From positions 1,860,001 to 1,924,000 of the forward strand of contig CBDHCD010000003.1 in assembly GCA_965260995.1 (NCBI GenBank): a DNA stretch of 64,000 bases. Direction: 5' to 3'. Every line of letters begins with the position of its first letter. Within the stretch, counting starts at the first letter, position 1. The notes under the pieces were generated by a model. That model was given only the letters and a program-made list of their open reading frames with translations, was not told the DNA's origin and did not search any database. The position numbers and the translations under genes were made by a program. The DNA comes from JBBROS01 sp965260995 (GTDB lineage Bacteria; Pseudomonadota; Alphaproteobacteria; Acetobacterales; Acetobacteraceae). Below are positions 16,917-28,511 of this stretch, piece after piece.

Positions 16917-16944
16917 AACCCCGGCCATCGAAACGGCCGGGGTT
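16917..16944 (+). terminator. Terminator of glnBA
   Basis: AACCCCGGCC (16917-16926) and GGCCGGGGTT (16935-16944) form a perfect 10-bp stem with an 8-nt loop, 13 nt after the glnA stop. The trailing sequence has only short T content. Confidence 0.75.
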
Positions 16945-17021
16945 CGCTCTGAACATCGTCATTCATCATACGGTTGCGACGCCGTGGTCATCGCGTCATC
17001 GTTCAACGGGATCGAGGTCAC

Positions 17022-18365
17022 ATGCGCCATGTTCCGACCAATGAGCGCCGTTGTCGCGCCGCCGCGCTGAGGCGCGGCAGTTGGGCCGCGACGGCCGCCG
17101 TCGCCGGAATGGCGCTCGCTGGCCCGGCCTACCCGCAGTCGGCGCTGCCCGGGCAGGTCGGCGTAACGACGGACCCCGTCGCCACAGCGGCCAACAAAAC
17201 AGATAGCGCGACCGCGTCCGGCGGTTGGTTCAGCGGCATCAAGCTCGGCCTGCAGGGCGAGGCCGGCATCGTCGGCAACACGCTCGGCCCGGCCAACAAC
17301 CGCAACTTCGGCCGCCTCGTCCTCGACAACGCCAATCGGCCGGTCCTGAATCAGGTCCTGCTCACCGCAGCCCGGCCGATCGATCCCAAGTCGGCCAGCG
17401 TCGACATCGGCTTCAACGTCCAGGTGCTCTACGGCTCCGACGCCCGCATCTACCAGACGCTCGGCGTCTTCGACCAGCTCATCCATGACCGCAACCAGTT
17501 AGCGGTGATCGAAGCGGATTTCGTGGCCCGGTTCCCGAACGTCTTCGCCAACGGCCTAGACGTGAAGGCAGGCATCTTCCCCACGCCGCTCGGCATCGAG
17601 GTCATCGACCCGAAGGCGAACCCGTTCTATTCGCATTCGTACATCGGCCTTTACGGCCTGCCGTTCAAGCACACGGGCGTGCTGACCACATCGCACGTCT
17701 CCGACCAGCTCGACGTCTATTTCGGCGTCGACACCGGGTCGCAGACCTGGCTCGCCTACGGTTGGGGCGACAACAACAACCGCCCCGCCGGCATCGCCGG
17801 CGTCGGCCTCAACCTGCTCGACGGCAAGTTGACGGTGCTCGCACTGACCCATATCGGCCCCGAGAACAGCCGCCGCAGCACGCCGTTCGGCAACTCGGCG
17901 ATCCGCTATTACAACGACATCGCCGTCGTGTACAAGGCGACGGACAAGCTGATTTTTTCGCTTGAGACCAACTACGCGCGCGACGACGGGCCCAAGGCGG
18001 AGGCGTACGGCGTCGCCGGCTACGCCTCCTACGCGCTGAACGACGTCATCACGCTGAACGGCCGGGCCGAGGTGTATCGCGACAACAACAACTTCTTCGT
18101 GGCGACGCCGGTGGGCAACCTCGACTACATCAACAGCCAGCGCGGAACAGGCGCTCAGCTGCTGACGGCGCGACGGCCAACGACCTATTCTGAGTTCACC
18201 TTAGGACTGACCTACAAGCCGTCCTGGGCGCCGAAGGCGTTCAGCACCGCCCTGGTGCGCCCCGAAGTCCGCTACGACCGGGCGCTGAACGATGCGCGGC
18301 CTTACGGCGATGGCAGCAACCGCGGCGTGTTCACCCTGGCGGCCGACGTCGTGCTCGGCTTCTGA
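17022..18365 (+). CDS. Outer-membrane beta-barrel porin (BBP2/OmpL-like)
   Basis: A 447-aa outer-membrane protein with alternating hydrophobic strand patterns and many aromatic residues, ending in VFTLAADVVLGF with the terminal Phe expected for barrel insertion. It resembles the putative beta-barrel porin-2 family (residues such as FFPTPLG-like AGIFPTPLGIEVIDP and YSHSYIGLYGLPFKHTGVL). An N-terminal hydrophobic stretch (WAATAAVAGMALAGPAYPQ) is a signal peptide. The ATG at 17022 with GAGGTC before it is preferred to the start at 16974. It follows glnA by about 120 nt beyond a terminator. Such porins near nitrogen genes may carry small solutes, but specificity is unknown. Confidence 0.75.
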   Translation: MRHVPTNERRCRAAALRRGSWAATAAVAGMALAGPAYPQSALPGQVGVTTDPVATAANKTDSATASGGWFSGIKLGLQGEAGIVGNTLGPANNRNFGRLVLDNANRPVLNQVLLTAARPIDPKSASVDIGFNVQVLYGSDARIYQTLGVFDQLIHDRNQLAVIEADFVARFPNVFANGLDVKAGIFPTPLGIEVIDPKANPFYSHSYIGLYGLPFKHTGVLTTSHVSDQLDVYFGVDTGSQTWLAYGWGDNNNRPAGIAGVGLNLLDGKLTVLALTHIGPENSRRSTPFGNSAIRYYNDIAVVYKATDKLIFSLETNYARDDGPKAEAYGVAGYASYALNDVITLNGRAEVYRDNNNFFVATPVGNLDYINSQRGTGAQLLTARRPTTYSEFTLGLTYKPSWAPKAFSTALVRPEVRYDRALNDARPYGDGSNRGVFTLAADVVLGF

Positions 18366-18443
18366 ACCCTTCCCGAGTTGGATGAAGTCCCCTGGCGCAG
18401 CGGCGATATTGGTCGGCGCAACGAGCCTACGCACCTTGGACTA

Positions 18444-18520
18444 TGGCGCGCCCTGAGGGATTCGAACCCCCGACATGCGGATTAGAAGGCCGCCGCTCTA
18501 TCCAACTGAGCTAAGGGCGC
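18444..18520 (-). tRNA. tRNA-Arg (anticodon TCT)
   Basis: On the reverse strand the acceptor 5' strand GCGCCCT pairs with AGGGCGC, the D arm GCTCAGTTGGATAGAGC and T arm GGGGGTTCGAATCCCTC are intact, and the loop CTTCTAA gives anticodon TCT, reading AGA/AGG. A discriminator G and an encoded CCA (18444-18446) are present. The last pair of the anticodon stem (positions 31-39) is a C-U mismatch, unusual but tolerable. Confidence 0.95.
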
Positions 18521-18538
18521 TCCGGCGCACTGATGCGA

Positions 18539-18847
18539 TCAGTGCGTCCAGTTCTCCGATCGGCCGTAACGGAAATTATCCGCGTAGGCTTTCGGCTTCA
18601 TCGGCTTGGTCGGCGGCGGCACCTCGAGGTCGTAAGGAATGCCGTTGGCCTCGGCGAAGGCCACCGCATCCTCTCGGGTATCGAATCGCATGCGCAACTG
18701 GCTGCGGGTGTCGGCGCTGCCCCACCAGCCCATCATCGGGTCGTTGCGCTCGCGTTCCGCCGGCTCGTATTCGAGCATCCAGTCGCCGGCTTTGGCCAGG
18801 CCGGACTGTGTCGCCGTCTTAGGACGCTTGTAGATGCGGGCGCGCAT
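18539..18847 (-). CDS. NDUFS4-like complex I accessory subunit
   Basis: A 102-aa protein of the ETC complex I subunit conserved-region family (NDUFS4/AQDQ type), a peripheral subunit of respiratory NADH dehydrogenase found in alphaproteobacteria and mitochondria. MRARIYKRPKTATQSG at the start, DWMLEYEP, DPMMGWWGSADT and FDTREDAVAFAEANGI are family segments. The ATG at 18847 is used; an upstream in-frame ATG would place the N terminus in the tRNA-Pro gene. It sits alone between tRNA-Arg and tRNA-Pro, all on the same strand, away from any nuo operon. Confidence 0.93.
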   Translation of the reverse strand: MRARIYKRPKTATQSGLAKAGDWMLEYEPAERERNDPMMGWWGSADTRSQLRMRFDTREDAVAFAEANGIPYDLEVPPPTKPMKPKAYADNFRYGRSENWTH

Positions 18848-18867
18848 ACGCGATGGCTCTCCTTCAA

Positions 18868-18944
18868 TGGTCGGGGCGGCCGGACTCGAACCGGCGGCCT
18901 CTTGTACCCAAAACAAGCGCGCTACCAGGCTGCGCCACGCCCCG
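18868..18944 (-). tRNA. tRNA-Pro (anticodon TGG)
   Basis: Reverse-strand cloverleaf with acceptor CGGGGCG pairing CGCCCCG, discriminator A, encoded CCA (18868-18870), anticodon stem CTTGT/ACAAG around the loop TTTGGGT, and T arm CGCCGGTTCGAGTCCGGC. Position 1 is C and the anticodon is TGG, both expected for proline. Confidence 0.96.
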
Positions 18945-18985
18945 GACCGGCTGTGGGTATAGCCCGCTTCGAGCGAGGCAGGAAG

Positions 18986-19465
18986 TCAGGACGCATTGCC
19001 GAAGATGCGCTGCTCCACCGTGTCCCCGGCGTGGATGCCGAGGCGCTTGGCGGTGCCGGCGGCGAGCTCCAGCGTCGCGCGCACCGGGCCGCGGCTCGGG
19101 ATCGTCGCCAGGCTCTCCGGCACCGTGTCCTCCACCACCCGGCGGATGCTGCCGTCCGCGTTGATGAACAGCATGTCGAGCGACGTGATCGTGTTGCGCA
19201 TCCACATCGCGCTGTCACGCGGCGCGCCCCAGTCGAACAGCATGCCGCCGTCGGGCGGCACGCCCTTGCGGAACATGAGGCCGACCGCCTGCTGCTCCGG
19301 CGTCAGCGCCAATTCGACTTGGAACGGGTGGCGCTGGCCGTCCTTGGTAACGACCGTCAGCTTCTCCTTGGGCAACTCGGGCTGCGCCGTGGTCTGCGCC
19401 ACCACCTGCATTGGCACGACGGCCGGCAGCGACAACAGGAGCAGAAGGGCGGAACGACGGATCAT
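18986..19465 (-). CDS. DUF192 family secreted protein
   Basis: A 159-aa protein with an N-terminal signal peptide (about 1-24, ending AVVPMQVVAQ) and one DUF192 domain: VELALTPEQQAVGLMFRK, DGGMLFDWGAP, SAMWMRNTITSLDMLFI and ATLELAAGTAKRLGI. Its biochemical role is unknown. Its ATG overlaps the stop of the histone-deacetylase-like gene by 4 nt, so the two are translationally coupled. The 3' end faces the tRNA-Pro gene. Confidence 0.9.
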   Translation of the reverse strand: MIRRSALLLLLSLPAVVPMQVVAQTTAQPELPKEKLTVVTKDGQRHPFQVELALTPEQQAVGLMFRKGVPPDGGMLFDWGAPRDSAMWMRNTITSLDMLFINADGSIRRVVEDTVPESLATIPSRGPVRATLELAAGTAKRLGIHAGDTVEQRIFGNAS

Positions 19466-20592
19466 GCCGGGAGCCTTTCAGACATCGTGAGCGCGGCCAA
19501 TTCGCGGATCTCTGCCCGCACCGGGCCGTCCCGCGGCGCGTCGCGCAGGGTGGTGAACCAGTGCTCGGGCGGGTTGCGCCCGGCGGCGCGGTTATACACC
19601 AACGCCCGCAGCACCGCCTCCGCCGCCGGCGTCGTGCGCCCGGGGATGGGGATGTCATTCAGCGCCGCCCAGACGCCCGCCCAGCAGCGGCCGACGGTGT
19701 AAGGATTGTAGCCGCCGCCGCCGGTGACGACCAGCCGCGGCGCGAGGCCGCGCACGGCGGACACCACCTCCCAGTGGGCGTTGTTGGACAACGACAGCCG
19801 CGCGAGCGGGTCTTCCTCCAGCGCGTCCGCGCCGCATTGCAGGAAAATCGCCTGTGGCCGCCGCTCCTCGATCAGCGGCAGCACGGCATGGCGCAGCAGC
19901 CAGCGCATCTCGCTGTCGTTGAAGCCCTGCGGCACGGGCAGGTTGCGCGCGCCGCCCCCGGCCCGGTCGCCCGCGCGTCCCGTGAACGGCCAGCGCCCGG
20001 CCTCGTGCACGCTGATGGTGAACACCCGCTCGTCACCGTGGAACGCGTCCTGCACGCCGTCGCCGTGATGGGCGTCGATGTCGAGGTAGACGATGCGCTC
20101 CAGCCCGGCATCGAGCCAGGTGAGCAGGCCGAGCACCGGGTCGTTGAGGTAACAGAAGCCGCTGGCGCGCGCCGGCCGGCCGTGATGCGTGCCGCCGCCG
20201 GGGCAGTGGACGACGCCGCCCGCCAGCGCCAGCCGGCAGGCCAGCATGACCCCGCCGGCCGAGGTCATCGGGCGGCGATAGATCTCGGGATAGACGGGAT
20301 TGCCCTCCGCGCCGATGCGGAAGCGGTCGCGGTCCTCGTCGCTCACCGCCTGCGCCGCCTCGGCCCGGAACAGCGCGTCAACGTAGGCCGGGTCATGGAA
20401 CCGCTCGACATCGGCCCGCTCCGCCATCGGGGCGGCGCGGAACTGCGCATCGTCCAGCCAGCCCATCGCCCGGCACAGGTCGGTGCACGTCGTCACCCGC
20501 GGGATCGCCAGCGGGTGCGTCGGTCCGTAGGTCGAACCGCGATAAATCTCGCTGCCGATGTAGAGCGGCCTGGGGAGCGGGCGCGGCAGCAT
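19462..20592 (-). CDS. Histone deacetylase-family (AcuC/HDAC-like) amidohydrolase
   Basis: A 376-aa zinc-dependent deacetylase of the arginase/HDAC fold. The catalytic His pair is in GGGTHHG (136-137), metal ligands in DIDAHHGDG (171-179; Asp173, His175) and Asp256 in QCGADAL, and the GGGGYN loop carries the transition-state tyrosine (Tyr295). Bacterial members remove acetyl groups from polyamines or from acetyl-lysine (AcuC on acetyl-CoA synthetase); the substrate here is open. It precedes DUF192 with an ATGA overlap and follows the PrpB-like gene by 5 nt, so all three are one reverse operon. Confidence 0.9.
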   Translation of the reverse strand: MLPRPLPRPLYIGSEIYRGSTYGPTHPLAIPRVTTCTDLCRAMGWLDDAQFRAAPMAERADVERFHDPAYVDALFRAEAAQAVSDEDRDRFRIGAEGNPVYPEIYRRPMTSAGGVMLACRLALAGGVVHCPGGGTHHGRPARASGFCYLNDPVLGLLTWLDAGLERIVYLDIDAHHGDGVQDAFHGDERVFTISVHEAGRWPFTGRAGDRAGGGARNLPVPQGFNDSEMRWLLRHAVLPLIEERRPQAIFLQCGADALEEDPLARLSLSNNAHWEVVSAVRGLAPRLVVTGGGGYNPYTVGRCWAGVWAALNDIPIPGRTTPAAEAVLRALVYNRAAGRNPPEHWFTTLRDAPRDGPVRAEIRELAALTMSERLPA

Positions 20593-20597
20593 CCCGC

Positions 20598-21521
20598 TCA
20601 GGCGCGTTGCGGCATGCCGTGCGGCACGACCGTGCCGACGATGCCGGCGTCGAGCGCCTCGTAGCCGGCGTAGTCGATGGTGGCGTAAAGCTCGGCGCGG
20701 GTCTGCATGGCGTCGATCATGCCCTGTGTGCCGCCGTCGCGGCGGATGGCGGCGTAAAGCGTCTCCTGCGCCTTGTTGGCGACCCGCAGGCTGCTGACCG
20801 GCCAGATCACCATGCGGTAGCCCATCTGCTCGAACTCGGCCGCGGTGAAGAACGGCGTGCGGCCGAACTCGGTCATGTTGGCGAGCAACGGCACGCCGGG
20901 CATGCGGCGGGCGAACTCGCGGAACATGGCGGCGTCGTGCAGCGCCTCCGGGAAGATCGCGTCGGCGCCCGCCTGCACGTAGAGCGCCGCCCGTGCCACC
21001 GCGCCGTCCATGCCTTCACTGGCGGCGGCGTCGGTGCGGGCGATGACGTAGAGATGACGCCGGGCGCGGCGGGCGGCGGCGACTTTGGCGGCCATGTCCT
21101 GCGCGTCGGCCAACTTCTTGTCGTTGAGGTGGCCGCACTTCTTCGGCAGCACCTGGTCCTCGATGTGCACCGCCGCCGCCCCCGCGTCCTCGAAGCTGCG
21201 CACCATGCTCATCACATTCAGCGCCTCGCCGTAGCCGGTGTCGCCGTCCACCAGCACCGGCAGCCCGCTGGCGCGCGCCACCTGGCGGACGAAGAAGCAG
21301 ACCTCGTCCACCGTGATCACGCCGAGATCCGGCAGGCCCATGCTGGCGGTCATCGCCGCCCCGGACAGGTAGCAGGCCTCGAACCCGGCCGCTTTCGCCT
21401 GCAACGCCGCCATGCCGTTGTGCGCGCCGGGGATCTGCGTGATGCCGCCAGCCTCGATGAGGCCGCGGAACCGTTCGCCCGCGGGCTGTTGGGGCGTGTG
21501 CTCGGCGACGAGGTAGGGCAT
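20598..21521 (-). CDS. Isocitrate lyase/PEP mutase superfamily C-C lyase
   Basis: A 307-aa TIM-barrel enzyme. Mg-binding DGDTGYG (92-98), the HIEDQVLPKKCGH loop with the catalytic Cys of the KKCGH motif (127-131), and ARTDAAA mark the 2-methylisocitrate lyase/oxaloacetate decarboxylase branch. It would split a 2-methylisocitrate- or oxaloacetate-like acid. The start at 21521 is where homology begins (MPYLVAEHTPQQ); upstream in-frame sequence is proline/tryptophan-rich and unlike the family. No prpC or prpD is nearby, so a methylcitrate-cycle role is not supported. It is first in the operon with the HDAC-like gene and DUF192. Confidence 0.88.
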   Translation of the reverse strand: MPYLVAEHTPQQPAGERFRGLIEAGGITQIPGAHNGMAALQAKAAGFEACYLSGAAMTASMGLPDLGVITVDEVCFFVRQVARASGLPVLVDGDTGYGEALNVMSMVRSFEDAGAAAVHIEDQVLPKKCGHLNDKKLADAQDMAAKVAAARRARRHLYVIARTDAAASEGMDGAVARAALYVQAGADAIFPEALHDAAMFREFARRMPGVPLLANMTEFGRTPFFTAAEFEQMGYRMVIWPVSSLRVANKAQETLYAAIRRDGGTQGMIDAMQTRAELYATIDYAGYEALDAGIVGTVVPHGMPQRA

Positions 21522-21685
21522 GGTCAGGCTCCCGCATGAGTGCATCCGGCGCCAAGGCTGCGCCCAGGCGTGATTTAGGCGGTCGGCGGCGCGTCCGCTA
21601 GCCGGCCAGGGCCCCGCGCCCCACCGGTTGCACGCCCCCAACCCCGCCGATAATGTCCGCCCGATGTGAAGGAGTGGCTATTGCG

Positions 21686-22441
21686 ATGGACATGACAGGC
21701 GAGCGTCGGATCGCGGCGCCCCGGCAGAAGGTCTGGGACGCGCTCAACGACCCGGCCGTGCTGAAGGCGTGCATCCCCGGTTGCGAGAGCCTCGAGAAGA
21801 CCAGCGACACCGACCTCAAGGCCACCGCCGCCATCAAGATCGGCCCCATCGCCGCCCGCTTCACCGGCAAGGTGCATCTGACTGACCTCGACCCGCCGAA
21901 CAGCTATCACATCGGCGGCGAGGGCCAGGGCGGAGTCGCCGGCTTCGCCAAAGGGGGTGCCGACGTGCGCCTGGCCGACGACGGCGGCGACACGCTGCTG
22001 AGCTACGACGTCAAGGCCCAGGTCGGCGGCAAGATCGCCCAGCTCGGTGCCCGCCTGATCGACGCCACCAGCAAGCAGATGGCGGACCTGTTCTTCGACC
22101 GCTTCACGGCCATGGTTGCCACGCCCGCCCCGGAGATGGCCGAAGCGGGTGGCCACGCCGGCGCGGTCAACGCGCCTCCGGACGCGGCTCGCCAGCCCGC
22201 GCCGGCGACGGCCGCGCCGGAGATGGAGGACGTGCAGCCGAGACTCGCCTCGCCCGACCCAGGGGTCGAGGGCACGCCCCTGCCGATCCCGCCCGGCATT
22301 ATGCCGACGCCCGCGCCCAGCCTCTCGATCTTCGCCCTGATCCCGGCCGAGATGTTCGGCCTGCCGATCATCGCCATCATCGGCATCGTCTTGTGGCTGA
22401 TCATCTTCGTGCTGATCTTCAAAAGCTACGTCTTTGGCTGA
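21686..22441 (+). CDS. coxG: CoxG-like SRPBCC membrane-anchored protein
   Basis: A 251-aa protein with an N-terminal SRPBCC/CoxG domain (VWDALNDPAVLKACIPGCE and FTGKVHLTDLDPPNSY are typical), a low-complexity Ala/Pro linker, and a C-terminal transmembrane helix (about 225-247). CoxG recruits CO dehydrogenase to the membrane in aerobic CO oxidisers. GAAGGAG precedes the ATG at 21686; an earlier in-frame GTG-like start lacks it. It opens a six-gene forward operon (coxG, coxD, coxE, two xdhC halves, a Mo-cofactor fusion) and overlaps coxD by 8 nt. Confidence 0.9.
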   Translation: MDMTGERRIAAPRQKVWDALNDPAVLKACIPGCESLEKTSDTDLKATAAIKIGPIAARFTGKVHLTDLDPPNSYHIGGEGQGGVAGFAKGGADVRLADDGGDTLLSYDVKAQVGGKIAQLGARLIDATSKQMADLFFDRFTAMVATPAPEMAEAGGHAGAVNAPPDAARQPAPATAAPEMEDVQPRLASPDPGVEGTPLPIPPGIMPTPAPSLSIFALIPAEMFGLPIIAIIGIVLWLIIFVLIFKSYVFG

Positions 22442-23342
22442 CCCAGCCTCCCTTCCCGCCTCGGTCGCCGAGACCGCCGCCCTGCTCGCGGCGGGCGGCT
22501 ACGTCGCCGACGAAGCGCTGGCGACGACGGTTCACCTGGCGCTGGCGATGCGCCGGCCGCTGTTCCTCGAAGGCGAGCCCGGCACCGGCAAGACCGAGAT
22601 CGCCAAGGTGCTGGCCGCCGGGCTGGGCCGCCGCCTGGTGCGGCTGCAATGCTACGACGGCATGGACCTCGCCGCCGCCGCTTACGAATGGGACCATGCC
22701 AAGCAACTGATGGCGATCCGCCTGGCCGAAGCCGCGGGCGAGCGCGACCAGGCCCGGCTCGGCGCCTCCATCTTCGGCCGCGCCTTCCTGCAGGAGCGCC
22801 CGTTGCTCAGCGCCATCGACCCCGGGCAGCCGCCCGCCGTGCTGCTGATCGACGAGCTGGACCGCGCCGACGAGCCGTTCGAGGCGTTCCTGCTCGAACT
22901 GCTGGCCGACTACCAGATCACCGTGCCGGAGTTCGGCACCATCGCGGCGGACGTGCCCCCGGTCGTGGTCCTGACCAGCAACCGCACCCGCGAGGTGCAC
23001 GACGCGATCCGGCGACGCTGCCTTTACCAGTGGGTCGATTACCCCAGCCCGGCCCGCGAGCGCGCCATCCTGGCGGCCAAAGCGCCGGGCACGCCGGAGC
23101 GGCTGTCGGCCCAGGTGGTCGCCTTTGTGCAGCGGCTGCGCGCGATGGACCTGTTCAAGCTGCCCGGCGTCGCCGAGACGATCGACTGGGCCGCCGCCTT
23201 GCAGTACCTCGATCAGCACGAACTCGGCGCGTATGCGGTCGATGAGACGTTGGGCGTGCTGCTCAAGTACCAGGACGACATCGCCAAGGTGCGCGGCGCG
23301 GAGGCGGCGCGGCTGATCGCCGAAGCGCAAGAGGCCGCTTGA
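22434..23342 (+). CDS. coxD: MoxR-family AAA+ ATPase, CoxD-like
   Basis: A 302-aa AAA+ ATPase. Walker A GEPGTGKT (47-54), Walker B LLIDELD (137-143) and sensor TSNRTREVHDAIRRRC are complete. CoxD is known to help build the sulfurated [CuSMoO2] site of CO dehydrogenase, working with CoxE and CoxF. The start is a TTG inside the last codons of coxG (8-nt overlap); no better start exists before the conserved region. The VWA partner follows 10 nt downstream, the usual MoxR-VWA pairing. Confidence 0.93.
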   Translation: MADPASLPASVAETAALLAAGGYVADEALATTVHLALAMRRPLFLEGEPGTGKTEIAKVLAAGLGRRLVRLQCYDGMDLAAAAYEWDHAKQLMAIRLAEAAGERDQARLGASIFGRAFLQERPLLSAIDPGQPPAVLLIDELDRADEPFEAFLLELLADYQITVPEFGTIAADVPPVVVLTSNRTREVHDAIRRRCLYQWVDYPSPARERAILAAKAPGTPERLSAQVVAFVQRLRAMDLFKLPGVAETIDWAAALQYLDQHELGAYAVDETLGVLLKYQDDIAKVRGAEAARLIAEAQEAA

Positions 23343-23352
23343 TCGGCATGCC

Positions 23353-24572
<1,220 letters not shown>

Positions 24573-24576
<4 letters not shown>

Positions 24577-24890
24577 GCGATGAGGACGTGCTGGGAACCG
24601 CCTCCGGCTGGCTGGCCGAAGGCGAGCAGGTGGCCATCGCCACCGTGACCGAGACCTGGGGCAGCTCGCCCCGCCCGGCCGGCAGCCAGATGGCGGTGAC
24701 GGCCAGCGGGCGCATGGCCGGCTCGGTCAGCGGCGGCTGCATCGAGGGCGCGGTGGCCGAGGCGGCGCGCAAGACGATGGCGAGCGGGGAGCCGCAACTG
24801 CTCGACTTCGGCGTCACCGACGAGCGTGCCTGGGAAGTCGGCCTGGCCTGCGGCGGCAAGCTCAAGGTGTTCGTGGAAGCCCTGGCGTGA
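24573..24890 (+). CDS. XdhC/CoxI N-terminal domain protein
   Basis: A 105-aa protein consisting only of the XdhC_CoxI domain: VAIATVTETWGSSPRPAGS, then GRMAGSVSGGCIEGAV and GLACGGKLKVFVE. XdhC proteins protect and sulfurate the molybdenum cofactor and insert it into xanthine-dehydrogenase-family enzymes. In many species this domain and the Rossmann domain are one chain; here the Rossmann part is a separate gene joined by a GTGA overlap. The ATG at 24573 overlaps the coxE stop. Confidence 0.9.
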
Positions 24891-25560
24891 CGCCAGCCCT
24901 GCTCGCCCGGTTGCAGGACGCCCGGGCCGGGCACCGGCCGGTGGTGGTGGCGACCAACCTGCGCTCGGGGACCCAGTACCTGCTGCCCGACGATCCGGTT
25001 CCCGCCCTGGCCGGTGCCGCCGCCCGCACCCTGGCCAGCGACCGCAACGCCACCGTCGAGGCGGACGGGGTGCCGTGGTTCCTCCACGCCCACAACCCGC
25101 CGATGCGGCTGGTGGTGGTCGGCGCGGTGCATATCGCCCAGGCGCTGGTGCCGATGGCCGCCGGCCTGGGCTACGCCGTCACCGTCACCGATCCGCGCCG
25201 CGCCTTCGCCACCGACGAGCGCTTCCCCGGTGTCAGTGTCAGCACCGACTGGCCCGACGAAGCGCTCGACGCGCTGAAGCCGGACGCCCGCACCGCCGTG
25301 GTGACGCTGACCCATGACCCCAAGCTCGACGATCCGGCGCTCGACCGCGCCCTGCGCTCCCCGGCCTTCTACATCGGCGCGCTCGGCTCCCGCAAAACCC
25401 ACACCGCCCGTCTCGCCCGCCTGCGCGAGCTGGGCCATGGCGATGACGCCTTGGCGCGCATCCAAGGGCCGGTCGGCCTGTCCATCGGCGCCGTGACCGC
25501 GGGCGAGATCGCCCTCAGCGTGCTGGCCCAGCTCGTCGCCGTGCGGCGCGGCGCCGCGGG

Positions 25561-25564
<4 letters not shown>
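24887..25564 (+). CDS. XdhC Rossmann-domain protein (CoxF-like half)
   Basis: A 225-aa protein equal to the C-terminal half of XdhC/CoxF. The Rossmann segment MRLVVVGAVHIAQALVPMA is followed by VTVTDPRRAFATDERFPG, a THDPKLDDPAL motif and YIGALGSRKTHTARL, all typical of the XdhC Rossmann domain. Starts at GTG overlapping the stop of the N-terminal-domain gene, so both halves are made from coupled frames in equal amounts. It probably binds the cofactor together with that partner. Its own stop overlaps the next gene as ATGA. Confidence 0.9.
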
Positions 25565-27177
<1,613 letters not shown>

Positions 27178-27184
27178 CCAAGGC

Positions 27185-28444
27185 TCAGGCCAGCGCCGCC
27201 GCCGCCCACGCCGCCCAGGCCAACACCTCGCGATCATCCCCGGGCCGCCCGACAAACTGGATGCCCAGCGGCAAGCCGTTCGGCCCGGTCCCGGCCGGCA
27301 CGGTGACGCAAGGAACGTGCAAGCCGGTCCAGATCAGGTTGAAGGACGGATCGCCGGTCCAGCCGATCCCGTTCGGCGCTTCGCCGGGAGCGGCGGGCGT
27401 GACCAGGACATCGAGGCCCTCCATCGCTGACGGGAACGCGTCCTGCAGCTCACGGAACGTTCGGCGGGCGGCGAGCAGCGCCGGGCCGCCCTGGGCGAGG
27501 CCCCACGCCAGCGCCTCGACCAGTCCGGGGCTGATCCGGTCCCGGTGGGCGGCGAGCTCCCATCCCATGGCGCGGGCGCTCTCGGCGTTCATCACCACCC
27601 TATGGGCGTCCTCCATCCCGTCGAAGGCGGGCGGCAGGACGTGCTCGCGCACCACGGCCCCGGCGCGGGCGAGCTGGCCGGCGGCCCGCTCCATCAGCGC
27701 CTCCGTTTCTGGCCCGGCGCGGCCGCGCATCGCGGTCCAGCACAGGCCGATGCGCGGGGCGGGCACGGCCTCGTCCGGGTCGCCGAGGTCGAGACCGGTG
27801 ACCGCGCCCGTGAGCAGCGCGCAATCGGCGACGCTGCGGGCCATCACGCCGACGGTGTCCAGGCTCTCGCTCATCAGCTTCATGCCGTGCCGGTTGATGA
27901 CGCCGAAACTCGGCTTGTAGCCGACGACGCCGCAAAAGGCCGCCGGTCGGATGACGCTGCCGGCGGTCTGGGTGCCGTAGGCGAACGGAAAGAAGCCGCT
28001 CGCGACCCCGGCCGCGGAGCCGCTGCTGGAGCCGCCCGGCGTATGGTCGGGGTTGACCGGGTTGGTCGTGGGGCCGGGCGCGCGGGTGGCGAACTCGGTC
28101 GTCACCGTTTTGCCGAGGACGACCGCGCCGGCGGCCCGCGCCCACGCGACCGGGGCGGCGTCGGCGCGGGGGCGGTGCCCGGCCCAGATCGGCGATCCGT
28201 AGCCGGTCGGCATGTCGGCCGTGTCGAGCACATCCTTGACGCCGAGCGGCAGCCCTCGCAGCGGACCCGGGCGGTGCGCGGCGGTGCGCGCGGCGACCGG
28301 GTCGTGATAGGCCATGGCCTGCACCACCGGCTCGCGGGCGGCGATCCGGGCCAGGCAGGCCTCGATCAGCGCGGACGGCGCGAGCCGCCCGGCTCGCATG
28401 GCGCGAAGGGCGGCGGTCGCGGTCAGGTCGGCGGGATCGGCCAT
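27185..28444 (-). CDS. Amidase (amidase-signature family)
   Basis: A 419-aa amidase-signature hydrolase. The Ser-cisSer-Lys triad is visible: Lys70 in LPLGVKDVLDT, the cis-Ser in TPGGSSSGSAAGV (about 140-141) and nucleophile Ser163 in TQTAGSVIRPAAF. Such enzymes cleave amides of small acids, ureas or indoleacetamide. The ATG at 28444 opens the conserved region; the frame continues upstream without family similarity. It is divergent from a hypothetical gene (67 nt) and convergent with the Mo-cofactor fusion. The substrate is not identified, and no transporter is adjacent. Confidence 0.92.
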   Translation of the reverse strand: MADPADLTATAALRAMRAGRLAPSALIEACLARIAAREPVVQAMAYHDPVAARTAAHRPGPLRGLPLGVKDVLDTADMPTGYGSPIWAGHRPRADAAPVAWARAAGAVVLGKTVTTEFATRAPGPTTNPVNPDHTPGGSSSGSAAGVASGFFPFAYGTQTAGSVIRPAAFCGVVGYKPSFGVINRHGMKLMSESLDTVGVMARSVADCALLTGAVTGLDLGDPDEAVPAPRIGLCWTAMRGRAGPETEALMERAAGQLARAGAVVREHVLPPAFDGMEDAHRVVMNAESARAMGWELAAHRDRISPGLVEALAWGLAQGGPALLAARRTFRELQDAFPSAMEGLDVLVTPAAPGEAPNGIGWTGDPSFNLIWTGLHVPCVTVPAGTGPNGLPLGIQFVGRPGDDREVLAWAAWAAAALA

Positions 28445-28511
28445 CTTGGGTCTTTCGTTGTCGTGCCGCAAGCCTGGCGCAAGGCGGGGAGCGGGTCCAT
28501 CTTCCGTGGCG

